Part shown: in pieces, positions 8,614 through 16,636 of the stretch | Position numbering within the stretch: the first letter of the stretch is position 1 | Layout of the letters: each line of letters begins with the position of its first letter | DNA from: Megasphaera elsdenii | Lineage (GTDB): Bacteria; Bacillota; Negativicutes; Veillonellales; Megasphaeraceae | NCBI RefSeq assembly: GCF_020539865.1 | Contig: NZ_JAJBQV010000019.1 | Span: 1-49,048, forward strand | Direction of reading: 5' to 3' | Length of the DNA stretch: 49,048 bases | Program-made: the position numbers and the translations under genes | Notes under the pieces: model-generated | The model's database searches: none | Told to the model about the DNA's origin: nothing | What the model saw: the letters and a program-made list of their open reading frames with translations, nothing else

Positions 8614-8633
8614 TATAGCGGTTACTCAAGCGC

Positions 8634-9179
8634 TTACTTCAATATCTTGTTGTTGTAGCGCCGGACATAGACGATATATTGCCCTTTCGCATCTTTCTGG
8701 CCATCAAAGGCCACTGTGATTGACACGTCGTCTTGCGCCCATTCGACTTCTTTATCGCTTTGTCTGACCGGGAAGTTTTCCATATTGGAATAAATCGTCG
8801 CTACCAGGCGGGAATAAATACTCTTGGCCGTCGCCTTGTCGGTCGTCTTGAAGTAATTGTCAAAAGCCAAGACTTTACCCTTAGCCGACGTATCGGCTGA
8901 GAAGATTTCGATACCTTCTGTCACCGATATGTTCTTGACGATTGATGTCCGTTCAGCCCGTTCCGTAAAGGATACGGTGCTGCCGTAGAAAGTCCAATCA
9001 GACAGGACGGAAAAATTGGCATCAAAATCAGCCCGAGGCATACCGAGATAGACCGTCTGATACGCCGTAAGCGGATTTTCGGCGATTTCATCGACCGATT
9101 GGTTATAGTCAAAAGCACCGACAGATGCCGTCAAAGCCGCCCATAGCAAGGCCGCTGCCATTATTTTTTTACAGGTCAT
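8634..9179 (-). CDS. Small secreted protein of unknown function
   Basis: A 181-residue protein with a clear signal peptide: a positively charged start (MTCKK), a hydrophobic core (MAAALLWAALTASVG) and likely cleavage near AFDYNQ. The mature part is polar, has no cysteines, and reads like a small alpha/beta domain ending in QYIVYVRRYNNKILK. I do not recognise the family. The start has AAAGGAGGT upstream. It lies 13 bases behind the M50 protease gene, so the two are probably co-transcribed. It could be a periplasmic or surface-associated protein; nothing in the sequence shows its function. Confidence 0.8.
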   Translation of the reverse strand: MTCKKIMAAALLWAALTASVGAFDYNQSVDEIAENPLTAYQTVYLGMPRADFDANFSVLSDWTFYGSTVSFTERAERTSIVKNISVTEGIEIFSADTSAKGKVLAFDNYFKTTDKATAKSIYSRLVATIYSNMENFPVRQSDKEVEWAQDDVSITVAFDGQKDAKGQYIVYVRRYNNKILK

Positions 9180-9192
9180 AAAAATACCTCCT

Positions 9193-9819
9193 TTACAGGA
9201 ACGGCGTCAAGATCAAACTGAACAAAGCGAAGACCAGACGCTGCAAGGGAATGAGGATATACGTGAAGAACGGCGTCATCATCAGGGCGATGAGGATGAG
9301 GAAGCTGTAGCGTTCGAGGCTGGCCAGCTTGTAGTTCCACGACGTCGGCAGGAAGCACATGAGAACCCGCGAACCATCGAGGGGCGGCAAGGGAATCATA
9401 TTGAAGATGGCAAAGTTGACGTTATACAAGACGATGAGATGCAAGACCATAGGCAAAGCCGTCGTCGTAAAGAGATGGAGTTTGACAAAGACGACTTCAA
9501 TGACTAAGGCAATGAAGGCCGTAATCAGGTTAGATACTGGCCCGGCTAAGGCTACACAGATTTCCCCTTTTCGCCAGTTACGGAAATTGCCTACCTGTAT
9601 CGTGACCGGCTTGGCCCAGCCGAACTGAGCGACGAGCAGCATAATCAGGCCGACTGGGTCGATGTGGGCCACTGGGTTCAGCGTAAGGCGCCCCATCAGT
9701 CGCGGCGTATCATCGCCCATCCAATCTGCCACCTGGGCATGCGCATATTCATGAATGACCATGGCAATGAGCAGCCCTGGGAGCCCGGCAATAATAGAAA
9801 GTATATTAAAATCAAACAT
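9193..9819 (-). CDS. M50-family membrane metalloprotease (site-2 protease-like)
   Basis: A 208-residue integral membrane protein of the short bacterial M50 group (YwhC/FtsH-independent rhomboid-size type). The zinc motif HEYAH is in the first membrane segment (IAMVIHEYAHAQVADWMGD), and the second motif NMIPLPPLDGSRVL carries the aspartate ligand. Length is normal for single-domain members without a PDZ domain. The open frame reaches 9951, but the start at 9819 (MFDFNILSIIAG) has AAAGGAGAA and follows a good promoter. Substrate unknown; the secreted protein downstream may be functionally linked. Confidence 0.9.
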   Translation of the reverse strand: MFDFNILSIIAGLPGLLIAMVIHEYAHAQVADWMGDDTPRLMGRLTLNPVAHIDPVGLIMLLVAQFGWAKPVTIQVGNFRNWRKGEICVALAGPVSNLITAFIALVIEVVFVKLHLFTTTALPMVLHLIVLYNVNFAIFNMIPLPPLDGSRVLMCFLPTSWNYKLASLERYSFLILIALMMTPFFTYILIPLQRLVFALFSLILTPFL

Positions 9820-9844
9820 AGAATTCTCCTTTCGTAATATTTTT

Positions 9845-9873
9845 ATTATACGGTATCTAGGAGAAGATAACAA
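9845..9873 (-). promoter_or_regulatory. Promoter of the M50 protease operon
   Basis: Minus strand TTGTTA (9868-9873), 17 bases, TATAAT (9845-9850), directly upstream of the 9819 start. Confidence 0.75.
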
Positions 9874-9897
9874 GATGTGGTTCGTGGCTAGCCATTG

Positions 9898-9932
9898 AAA
9901 AAGGGCTTGTCGTCGTGCGACAAGCCCTTTTT
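9898..9932 (-). terminator. fchA terminator, GGGCTTGTCG stem family
   Basis: Perfect 15-bp stem AAAAAGGGCTTGTCG / CGACAAGCCCTTTTT with a 5-base loop. It begins within the fchA stop codon on the minus strand and is symmetrical, so it may work both ways. The same stem recurs at 15756 and 35478. Confidence 0.92.
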
Positions 9933-10552
9933 CACCGCTTCCGGTATTCATATTCTACGTTTTGTTCGACAATAGCCGCTTTTTCTTCGATTTCGCGAAT
10001 TTCATTGATCATGTTCGTCACGAAAGTTTCATCCTTGATGGATTTTAGGTTGATGCGGACGCTGTAAAAGGCCGAGCGCATGGCCGCCCTGGCGTTCACA
10101 GTGGCGATGACACCGTCTGTGATGACCCAGGCGTTGCCGTAGCGGACGACTTGTTCCGCCAGTTGAAGGAGGACGAAGATGTCCTTGCCCAGTTCAAAAG
10201 GCGATAGAGCCGCATCCTTGAAGGCCTGCTGAACCTTGGCCGTTCGATCAGGCGTATCCTTGGGCAGGCGGACGGCACGGATAACGCCGTCAAAGGCTGC
10301 CGCATCTTCGGCGATGCCCTTGAGGTAACGCTGGCGCAAGCCGTGGGCCTTGTCGCCGATGGATACCATGAGTTTCTCGATTTCACCATAGCCCTTCTTA
10401 CCGATGGTCAAGTTGGCAACCATTTCTACAAGCGCTGCTGCCGAAGCAGCGGTCATAGCCGCGATGCCGCCGCCACCGGGAACGGGCTCCTTGGAAGCCG
10501 TAACTTCCAGGAGCTCGTCGAGGGGCAGGGATTGGAATTGTGCAAAATCCAT
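9932..10552 (-). CDS. fchA: Methenyltetrahydrofolate cyclohydrolase (FTCD-C family)
   Basis: A 206-residue protein of the formiminotransferase-cyclodeaminase C-terminal family, typified by LDELLEVTASKEPVPGGG and IAAMTAASAAALVEMVANLT near the N-terminus. In acetogens and related Firmicutes this is FchA, interconverting 5,10-methenyl-THF and 10-formyl-THF. Standing immediately behind fhs (stop and start one base apart), it would take fhs product toward methenyl- and methylene-THF. A formiminotetrahydrofolate cyclodeaminase role in histidine breakdown is the alternative, but no hut genes are nearby. Confidence 0.88.
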   Translation of the reverse strand: MDFAQFQSLPLDELLEVTASKEPVPGGGGIAAMTAASAAALVEMVANLTIGKKGYGEIEKLMVSIGDKAHGLRQRYLKGIAEDAAAFDGVIRAVRLPKDTPDRTAKVQQAFKDAALSPFELGKDIFVLLQLAEQVVRYGNAWVITDGVIATVNARAAMRSAFYSVRINLKSIKDETFVTNMINEIREIEEKAAIVEQNVEYEYRKR

Positions 10553-10553
10553 C

Positions 10554-12233
10554 TTAGAACAATCCCGTAATGACGCCGTTTTCGTCGATATCCATGCGGT
10601 TAGCAGCCGGTACTTTCGGCAGGCCCGGCATGGTCATGATATTGCTCGTCTGGCAGACGATGAAACCGGCACCGGTGCAGACGCGGACGTCCTTGACGGT
10701 GACCTTGAAGCCCTTAGGCGCACCGAGAAGAGCCGGATTATCCGACAAGGAATACTGCGTCTTGGCCACGCAAATCGGCATTTTATCGAGGCCAAAGGCT
10801 TCTAATTCTTTGATTTGTTTCTGGGCGTTGCCTTCAAAGATGACGCCGTCACCGCCGTAGACTTTCTTGACGATAGTTTCCATTTTTTCAGGAATCGAAG
10901 CGTTGACATCGTAGAGCGGCTTGTACGGAGTCTTCGGCTGCTGCAGCAGTTTCAAGACTTTTTCACCCATTTCAACGCCACCCTTGCCACCTTCGGCCCA
11001 GCAGTTATTGAGGGCGACTTCGACGCCGTAATCTTCGCAGAGTTTACGGAGCGTTGCGATTTCTTCGTCTGTATCGCTGATAAATTTATTGATGCCTACG
11101 ACGACAGGCACGTCGAAGAGACGCATATTTTCGATATGTTTTGCCAGGTTGGCAAAGCCCTTTTTCAAAGCTTCGACATTTTCTTCCTGCAAGTTCTTCT
11201 TGTCGACGCCACCATGCATCTTCAAGGCACGGACCGTGGCGACGATGACGACGGCATCCGGTTTGATACCGGCGAAACGGCATTTGATGTCCATGAATTT
11301 TTCAGCACCCAAGTCGGCACCAAAACCGGCTTCCGTAACGGCGATGTCCCCCATCTTCATAGCTAGTTTAGTAGCTACGACGGAGTTGCATCCGTGGGCG
11401 ATATTGGCGAAAGGCCCGCCGTGAACCAAAGCCGGCGTGTGTTCGATAGTCTGGACCAGGTTCGGCTTGATGGCATCTTTCATGAGGATGGCCATAGCGC
11501 CTTCGACGCCGAGCTGACGAGCTTTAACCAGATTGCCGTCCAAGTCATAAGCTACAGTGATGTCGCCCATGCGCTTCTTGAGATCCATAAGGTCGCTGGC
11601 CAGGCAGAGAGCTGCCATGATTTCCGAAGCGACAGTGATCATAAAATGGTCTTCCCGCGGGAAACCGCAGACTTTGCCGCCCATGCCGACGACGACGTTG
11701 CGCAGGGCCCGATCGTTCATATCCATGACGCGCTTCCAAATGATGCGGCGCACATCGATACGCAGGGCATTGCCTTGATGGACGTGGTTATCGATGGCTG
11801 CAGCCAAGAGGTTGTTGGCCGCCGTAATAGCGTGCATGTCACCGGTGAAATGCAGGTTAATATCTTCCATCGGCAGGACCTGAGAATAGCCACCGCCAGC
11901 AGCGCCGCCTTTGATGCCGAAAACCGGCCCTAAGGACGGTTCGCGCAGGGCAACGACGGCCTTATGGCCCATGTAATTCAGTGCCTGGGCCAGGCCAATA
12001 GTGGTCAAGGTCTTGCCTTCACCGGCCGGTGTCGGCGTGATAGCCGTGACCAGGACCAGTTTCCCGTCTTCATTCTTCGAAAGGCGCTTGATAGCTTCAA
12101 AAGAAATCTTCGCTTTATATTTTCCGTAGAGTTCCAAGTCATCATCGGTGAGGCCGACTTGTTTCGCAATGGCCGTAATCGGTTCCAATTTCGTCTGCTG
12201 TGCAATCTCGATATCGCTCAATACCTTTGCCAT
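10554..12233 (-). CDS. fhs: Formate-tetrahydrofolate ligase
   Basis: A 559-residue enzyme that makes 10-formyl-THF from formate, THF and ATP. The ATP loop [20 protein letters not shown] is complete, followed by [20 protein letters not shown]; the length matches the family (about 556). The start at 12233 ([13 protein letters not shown]) is the usual one and has GGAG upstream; the in-frame ATG nine codons earlier would start inside the riboswitch tail. Expression should rise when ZTP/ZMP accumulates, that is when formyl-THF runs short for purine synthesis. Confidence 0.96.
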   Translation of the reverse strand: MAKVLSDIEIAQQTKLEPITAIAKQVGLTDDDLELYGKYKAKISFEAIKRLSKNEDGKLVLVTAITPTPAGEGKTLTTIGLAQALNYMGHKAVVALREPSLGPVFGIKGGAAGGGYSQVLPMEDINLHFTGDMHAITAANNLLAAAIDNHVHQGNALRIDVRRIIWKRVMDMNDRALRNVVVGMGGKVCGFPREDHFMITVASEIMAALCLASDLMDLKKRMGDITVAYDLDGNLVKARQLGVEGAMAILMKDAIKPNLVQTIEHTPALVHGGPFANIAHGCNSVVATKLAMKMGDIAVTEAGFGADLGAEKFMDIKCRFAGIKPDAVVIVATVRALKMHGGVDKKNLQEENVEALKKGFANLAKHIENMRLFDVPVVVGINKFISDTDEEIATLRKLCEDYGVEVALNNCWAEGGKGGVEMGEKVLKLLQQPKTPYKPLYDVNASIPEKMETIVKKVYGGDGVIFEGNAQKQIKELEAFGLDKMPICVAKTQYSLSDNPALLGAPKGFKVTVKDVRVCTGAGFIVCQTSNIMTMPGLPKVPAANRMDIDENGVITGLF

Positions 12234-12260
12234 AGTAGTTGTCACTCCTGTTCTTTGCAT

Positions 12261-12354
12261 AAAAAAAGGCCGTTCCGCTGGAAAGTTGCCCAGACGGTCG
12301 GCTTCAAGAAATCATGCTCCCCGTGGTAACTCCACTTCCGTCAGTCACATGATT
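12261..12354 (-). ncRNA. ZTP (pfl) riboswitch controlling fhs
   Basis: Read on the minus strand, the leader has the two conserved blocks of the pfl motif: GACTGACGGAAGTGGA followed by ACCACGGGGAGCATG, and then, after a linker, CCGTCTGGGCA. The last domain can close as a GCCG/CGGC hairpin followed directly by seven Us (12261-12267), so it is a transcription terminator that ligand binding should relieve. It stands between a strong promoter and fhs, a known target of this class. Assigned from memory of the consensus; a covariance-model scan would confirm it. Confidence 0.9.
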
Positions 12355-12362
12355 ATGGCTTC

Positions 12363-12391
12363 ATTATACAAAAAAAGAACCCTTCGGTCAA
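12363..12391 (-). promoter_or_regulatory. fhs promoter overlapping the upstream gene's terminator
   Basis: Minus strand TTGACC (12386-12391), 17 bases, TATAAT (12363-12368). The -35 box lies in the loop and upper stem of the terminator at 12371-12402, and the spacer is that terminator's 3' arm and T-run. Confidence 0.85.
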
Positions 12392-12402
12392 GGGTTCTTT
12401 TT
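12371..12402 (-). terminator. Terminator of the phosphohexomutase gene
   Basis: Stem AAAGAACCCTT / AAGGGTTCTTT with a GACCG loop and T-run. It begins about 10 bases after the mutase stop and shares its bases with the fhs promoter. Confidence 0.9.
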
Positions 12403-12411
12403 CAGGACATA

Positions 12412-13920
12412 TTACTGGATTACGCTAGTATCGAGGTGTTCAAAGCCCGTGAGCAGGTATTTCAACTGGCTGGCAATCTGCTGGCAGCCGCCTTTTTCCT
12501 TGCTTTCGATATTCAGCGGCATATTCGGGTCGTGGAGGGACATGCGCAGCAGGGCCCAGCCGTTGGGGAATACGAGGCGCACACCTTCGTAAGACGGCTT
12601 GGCAATGGCAATGCCCTTTTGGGCAGCCCGGTCTTCAAACTGTTTGAGTACGTCAGCACCATAGGCCTGGACATCATCAATGCCGGTAATTTTCAGGCGA
12701 AATTCAACACCTTCGGCAGGATACCCCAGCTTGGCAATAAGGTCTCCGAGCTGTTTGCCTTCTTTTTTGGCTTTCGTCGCAGCGATGAGCAGCTTGACGG
12801 CTAAGTATGCGCCGTCATCGAGGTAGTAGTTTTCACTCAACGCACCGTGACCGGACGTTTCGATGGCCAGCGGTGAGACCGTACCGGCCTGGTTGAGACG
12901 GATGCATTCGTCGATGACATTCTTATAACCTCGCATATAGCGGTGATGGACCAAGTGAAGTTCATCTTGGAGGAACGTCGTCAGTTCGTCCGACGTGACC
13001 GAGTCGGTGACGATAGTGCTGCCCGGATAATCGGGTGCCAAGATGGCCGCCATCATGGCAATGAGAGCATTGCGGTTGATTTCTTCCCCATCAGGCAGGA
13101 CAGCGCTCATGCGGTCCACATCGGTGTCGAAAATGAGGCCCAAGTCGGCTTTATTGTCGAGGACGGCTTTGCGGATCGACGCCATGGCGTCGGCATTTTC
13201 CGGATTCGGGATATGGTTGGGGAACATGCCGTCCGGTTCGAGGAACTGGCTTCCTGTCGTATCGGCACCGAGTTCCGCCAGAACCTGGGTGGCAAAGAAA
13301 CCGCCGCTGCCGTTACCGGCATCGACGACGATATGCATCCCTTCCAAGGGATGGTCATACATGCCGGAACAGAGACCGGCACAGATCTTGCGGCGCAAGT
13401 GCAGGGCGTAGAGACTGATCAGGTCCAGCGAAGCCATGGCTGCCGACGATACAGCCATGGCCGACAGGTCTGAAGCCAGGGTCAGGACTTCTTTGACTTC
13501 ACTCTTTTCCAGGCCGCCGTCGACGGTGAAGAATTTCAAACCATTGCGATTATACGGCAAATGGCTGGCTGTAATCATAATGGAACCATCCATGTGGGTA
13601 TCTTCAAAAATAATGGACATGAACATGGCCGGCGTCGAAGCCAGGCCGCAGTCCGTGACGTGGACGCCCTGCCCGAGGAGACCGTTCGTGACTTCTTTTT
13701 TCATCATACCTGCCGATACGCGGGAATCGTGGCCGATAGCAATATGCAGGTCACTCGTCTGTTTATGCAGCTTCTTAGCTAAAAACTTGGCAAATCCAGC
13801 GGCAATGCGGTTGACCGCTTCCGGGACTAACGTGACGTCTTCACCGGGGACGCCGGCAATGGCGACGCCGCGGACGTCACTGCCATTCTGTAATTTCATC
13901 ATCGCTTCTTTAGTTATCAT
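12412..13920 (-). CDS. Phosphomannomutase/phosphoglucomutase
   Basis: A 502-residue alpha-D-phosphohexomutase that interconverts hexose 1- and 6-phosphates for nucleotide-sugar and envelope polysaccharide synthesis. Domain 1 has the phosphoserine loop TASHLPYNRNGLKFF, domain 2 the Mg2+ loop FDTDVDRMSAV, domain 3 the sugar-binding ETSGHGAL; a fourth domain ends the protein. The TASHLPYN form is typical of a subgroup related to plant and cyanobacterial enzymes. The ATG at 13920 follows AAAGGAAAC; the frame opens 11 codons earlier without a site. Sugar specificity cannot be read from the sequence. Confidence 0.9.
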   Translation of the reverse strand: MITKEAMMKLQNGSDVRGVAIAGVPGEDVTLVPEAVNRIAAGFAKFLAKKLHKQTSDLHIAIGHDSRVSAGMMKKEVTNGLLGQGVHVTDCGLASTPAMFMSIIFEDTHMDGSIMITASHLPYNRNGLKFFTVDGGLEKSEVKEVLTLASDLSAMAVSSAAMASLDLISLYALHLRRKICAGLCSGMYDHPLEGMHIVVDAGNGSGGFFATQVLAELGADTTGSQFLEPDGMFPNHIPNPENADAMASIRKAVLDNKADLGLIFDTDVDRMSAVLPDGEEINRNALIAMMAAILAPDYPGSTIVTDSVTSDELTTFLQDELHLVHHRYMRGYKNVIDECIRLNQAGTVSPLAIETSGHGALSENYYLDDGAYLAVKLLIAATKAKKEGKQLGDLIAKLGYPAEGVEFRLKITGIDDVQAYGADVLKQFEDRAAQKGIAIAKPSYEGVRLVFPNGWALLRMSLHDPNMPLNIESKEKGGCQQIASQLKYLLTGFEHLDTSVIQ

Positions 13921-13970
13921 ATATGGGTGTTTCCTTTCTTCAATTTGGCGCACAAAGTCCGCCGCTCTTT

Positions 13971-13999
13971 ATCATACTGAAAATCAGGCCAAAAGGCAA
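13971..13999 (-). promoter_or_regulatory. Promoter of the phosphohexomutase gene
   Basis: Minus strand TTGCCT (13994-13999), 17 bases, TATGAT (13971-13976). The -35 box is inside the last codons of the transketolase C-subunit gene, so the mutase can be transcribed independently of it. Confidence 0.6.
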
Positions 14000-14904
14000 G
14001 CGTCGACAATGGCTTCTGCCGTCAAGCCATACTTCTTCAAGACGTCTCGGGCCTTGCCGGATTCACCGAAACAGTCCTGTATGCCGACGTAAACCTGACG
14101 CGTCGGGCAGCGGCGTGACAAGGTTTCTGCCACGGCGCTTCCCAGGCCGCCGATGACACTGTGTTCCTCAGCGGTGACAACGAAGCCCGTCTTCCTAGCT
14201 GCAGTGACGACCAGCTTTTCGTCGAGAGGCTTGATAGCAGCCATATCGATGACCATGACCTGGCGTCCCCGGTTCGCCAAGATGTCAGCCGCTTTCAAGG
14301 CTTCCTGGACCATGAGTCCCGTTGCGATGACAGCGGCATCACAGCCGTCGCGCAGCATCGTCCCCTTCCCCCACTGAAAGGGGCAGCCATGTCGGTAGAT
14401 ATCGTCGACTGGGGCACGACCCATGCGCACGTAAACCGGCCCATCATGGGCGACAGCCGCCCGGATGACAGCTTCCGTTTCCGCTCCATCAGCAGGACAG
14501 ACGACGGTCATGTTCGGCAGGCTGCGCATGATAGCCATGTCTTCGACGGACTGGTGGGTCGCCCCGTCTTCGCCGACGCTGAGGCCGGCATGGGTCGCAC
14601 AGATTTTGACGTTGAGCCGCGGCAGGCAGATGGAGTTGCGAATCTGTTCAAAAGCACGGCCTGTACCGAAAACAGCAAAGGTACTGGCCAAGGGAATCTT
14701 GCCGCAAGCCGCAAAGCCCGCTGCCGTACCCATCATATCCTGTTCAGAAATACCCATATCGAAATAGCGCTCTGGCGCCACTTTCTGAAAAGCCATGGAC
14801 CGCGTCGACGAACCGAGATCCGCGTCGAGGACAACAATCCTGGGATTTTTATACAATTCTGTTTCTAAAAGATGCCCGTAGGCATCGCGCGTTGCCCTTG
14901 CCAT
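13984..14904 (-). CDS. Transketolase, C-terminal subunit
   Basis: A 306-residue subunit carrying the pyrimidine-binding and C-terminal domains of transketolase. GISEQDMMGTAAGFA near residue 52 has the glutamate that activates thiamine diphosphate, and the central HAGLSVGEDGATHQS stretch is a standard transketolase element. It begins in the stop codon of the N-subunit gene (TGATG), so translation is coupled. Two-gene transketolases of this type are common in anaerobic Firmicutes and serve the non-oxidative pentose phosphate pathway; a DXP synthase would have different motifs. Confidence 0.93.
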   Translation of the reverse strand: MARATRDAYGHLLETELYKNPRIVVLDADLGSSTRSMAFQKVAPERYFDMGISEQDMMGTAAGFAACGKIPLASTFAVFGTGRAFEQIRNSICLPRLNVKICATHAGLSVGEDGATHQSVEDMAIMRSLPNMTVVCPADGAETEAVIRAAVAHDGPVYVRMGRAPVDDIYRHGCPFQWGKGTMLRDGCDAAVIATGLMVQEALKAADILANRGRQVMVIDMAAIKPLDEKLVVTAARKTGFVVTAEEHSVIGGLGSAVAETLSRRCPTRQVYVGIQDCFGESGKARDVLKKYGLTAEAIVDACLLA

Positions 14905-15722
14905 CAGCCTTCGCCCCCTAATTCACGTAACGCCCGTTCACATTCTTCTTTTGTCGGCGCCTTGCCATGCCAGGACACGGCATTTTCCATGAACGATACG
15001 CCTTTGCCCTTGACGGTCTGGGCGATGATGACCGTCGGCTTCCCTTTCACGGCCTGGGCCTGCCGCAATGCAGCGCAGATGGCATCATAATCGTGGCCGT
15101 CGATTTCCAGGACGTTCCAGCGAAAGGCCCGGAACTTGTCGGCAATGGGCATGACGTCCATGACGTCTTCATTAGACCCGTCAATCTGCAATCCGTTATG
15201 GTCGATGAACAGGGTCAGGTTATCCAGCTTATACTGAGCGGCTGACATAGCCGCTTCCCATATCTGGCCTTCTTCGATTTCACCATCGCCGGCGATGACG
15301 TAGACTCGCCAATCGGCTCCGTCCAGCTTGGCCGTCATGGCCATGCCGTTAGCCGCGGACAATCCCTGTCCCAGGGATCCCGTCGTCATGTCGATACCTG
15401 GCGTCGTATTCATGTCGGGATTGCCTTGGAGCATAGCGCCGCACTGGCGCAGGTGCCACAATTCGTCTTCCGGTAAAAATCCCCGTTCAGCCAGCGTCGC
15501 ATACAGAGCCGGTACTGTATGGCCTTTGGAAAGGACGAAGCGGTCCCGGTCCGGCCAATGAGGCCGCTCGGGATCAATCCGCATGACATCGAAATACAAG
15601 ACTTGCAGCATATCGACGATGGACAAAGAGCCGCCGGGATGACCGGACTGGGCCAGGGTGACCATCTTGACGATATTCCGCCGCACGTGAGCCGCATGAC
15701 GGCTCAATTCTTTGTTATCCAT
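14904..15722 (-). CDS. Transketolase, N-terminal subunit
   Basis: A 272-residue subunit with the thiamine diphosphate-binding domain. GHPGGSLSIVDMLQVLYFD and the Mg-ThDP motif starting GDGEIEEGQIWEAAMSAA and ending at DHNGLQID are intact. It pairs with the C-subunit next door to make the complete enzyme that moves two-carbon units between sugar phosphates. The start at 15722 has an AAAAGGGGG site. Its -10 box (TGCTATAAT, extended type, 15746-15751 as attata) stands just after the HAD-gene terminator, with no recognisable -35 box. Confidence 0.94.
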   Translation of the reverse strand: MDNKELSRHAAHVRRNIVKMVTLAQSGHPGGSLSIVDMLQVLYFDVMRIDPERPHWPDRDRFVLSKGHTVPALYATLAERGFLPEDELWHLRQCGAMLQGNPDMNTTPGIDMTTGSLGQGLSAANGMAMTAKLDGADWRVYVIAGDGEIEEGQIWEAAMSAAQYKLDNLTLFIDHNGLQIDGSNEDVMDVMPIADKFRAFRWNVLEIDGHDYDAICAALRQAQAVKGKPTVIIAQTVKGKGVSFMENAVSWHGKAPTKEECERALRELGGEG

Positions 15723-15745
15723 GAGAAAGCCCCCTTTTGCCTTTC

Positions 15746-15754
15746 ATTATAGCA
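15746..15754 (-). promoter_or_regulatory. Extended -10 promoter of the transketolase operon
   Basis: Minus strand TGCTATAAT. The position for a -35 box falls inside the terminator stem at 15756-15790 and does not resemble TTGACA. This is a second case of a promoter packed against an upstream terminator. Confidence 0.55.
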
Positions 15755-15755
15755 C

Positions 15756-15791
15756 AAAAGGGGCTTGTCGTACGACGACAAGCCCCTTTTT
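15756..15791 (-). terminator. HAD-gene terminator, GGGCTTGTCG stem family
   Basis: Perfect stem AAAAGGGGCTTGTCG / CGACAAGCCCCTTTT with a TACGA loop, ending the four-gene rrf2 operon on the minus strand. Confidence 0.92.
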
Positions 15792-15798
15792 ATCGGTT

Positions 15799-15827
15799 TC
15801 TTACGAGCCACGAACCACGCTCACAAC
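15799..15827. repeat. Short heptad array overlapping the HAD-gene stop
   Basis: Consecutive 7-mers (CTTACGA, GCCACGA, ACCACGC, TCACAAC) run from beside the terminator into the last codons of the HAD gene. The unit ACGAACC is the complement of the one at 61-142. Confidence 0.5.
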
Positions 15828-16636
15828 ACATACTTCTCGATAGCTTCGGCGACGGCACCTTCGTTATTGGTAGCATCGGTAACGACGTCGCAATACTGAC
15901 GGATGACGGGGTTGAGGTTGTGGACACCGACGGAAAGGCCGGCGGCTTTCAACATATCGATGTCGTTGATATTGTCGCCAATGGCCAAGGTCTCTTCATG
16001 GGCTATGCCGAGGATATCTGCCAGTTTCCACAAGCCCGCCCCTTTATTGACGCCTCGGTGCATGAATTCAATATAGCGGTTACTGGAAAAACTGACGGTA
16101 ATATCGTCCAACAAGGGGCGGATTTCGGCGTGTATCTGCTGTAGATACTCGTAATCCGTATTGGTCACGATGAGCTTGCAAACTTCTTCTTTGCCACGGA
16201 TGAAATCGAGGTTCTCCACTTCGACGGGCACGTACTCCATACGGCCGTGGAGGAACGCTTTTTCATCGGGTGTGATATTCGTGATATAGACGACATCACG
16301 CGTATAGATATGCATACATTGACCGTATGCACAGCAGCGACGGAAAATCCGGTCGGCCAAGTCGAAAGGAATGGGATCCCAGAAAAGGGATCGGCTGCCC
16401 TTATTTTCCGTAATATGGGCCCCATTAAAACCGATGACATACTGGTCCGCCTGGTCGTAGAGGCCCAGAGCCCTCAAGACGCCTTCGATGGAACGGAACC
16501 CCCGGCCCGTACAGGGAACGAATTTCACACCTTTGGCGATGGCCGCCGTAATGGCTTCGATGTTGCGCTGGCAAATCGTCGCATCGCTGCTGAGCAGCGT
16601 TTCATCCATATCACAAGCAATGATTTTATACTTCAT
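15821..16636 (-). CDS. Cof-type HAD-superfamily phosphatase
   Basis: A 271-residue HAD phosphatase of the Cof/YidA group, probably acting on a sugar phosphate or nucleotide. Motif I is IIACDMDETLLSSD, motif II PCTGRGFRSI, and motif IV ETLAIGDNINDIDMLKAAG. A large C2-type cap lies between motifs II and IV, as usual for this group. The start overlaps the stop of the MATE gene as ATGA, making it the last gene of the rrf2-led operon. Substrate unknown. Confidence 0.92.
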   Translation of the reverse strand: MKYKIIACDMDETLLSSDATICQRNIEAITAAIAKGVKFVPCTGRGFRSIEGVLRALGLYDQADQYVIGFNGAHITENKGSRSLFWDPIPFDLADRIFRRCCAYGQCMHIYTRDVVYITNITPDEKAFLHGRMEYVPVEVENLDFIRGKEEVCKLIVTNTDYEYLQQIHAEIRPLLDDITVSFSSNRYIEFMHRGVNKGAGLWKLADILGIAHEETLAIGDNINDIDMLKAAGLSVGVHNLNPVIRQYCDVVTDATNNEGAVAEAIEKYVL

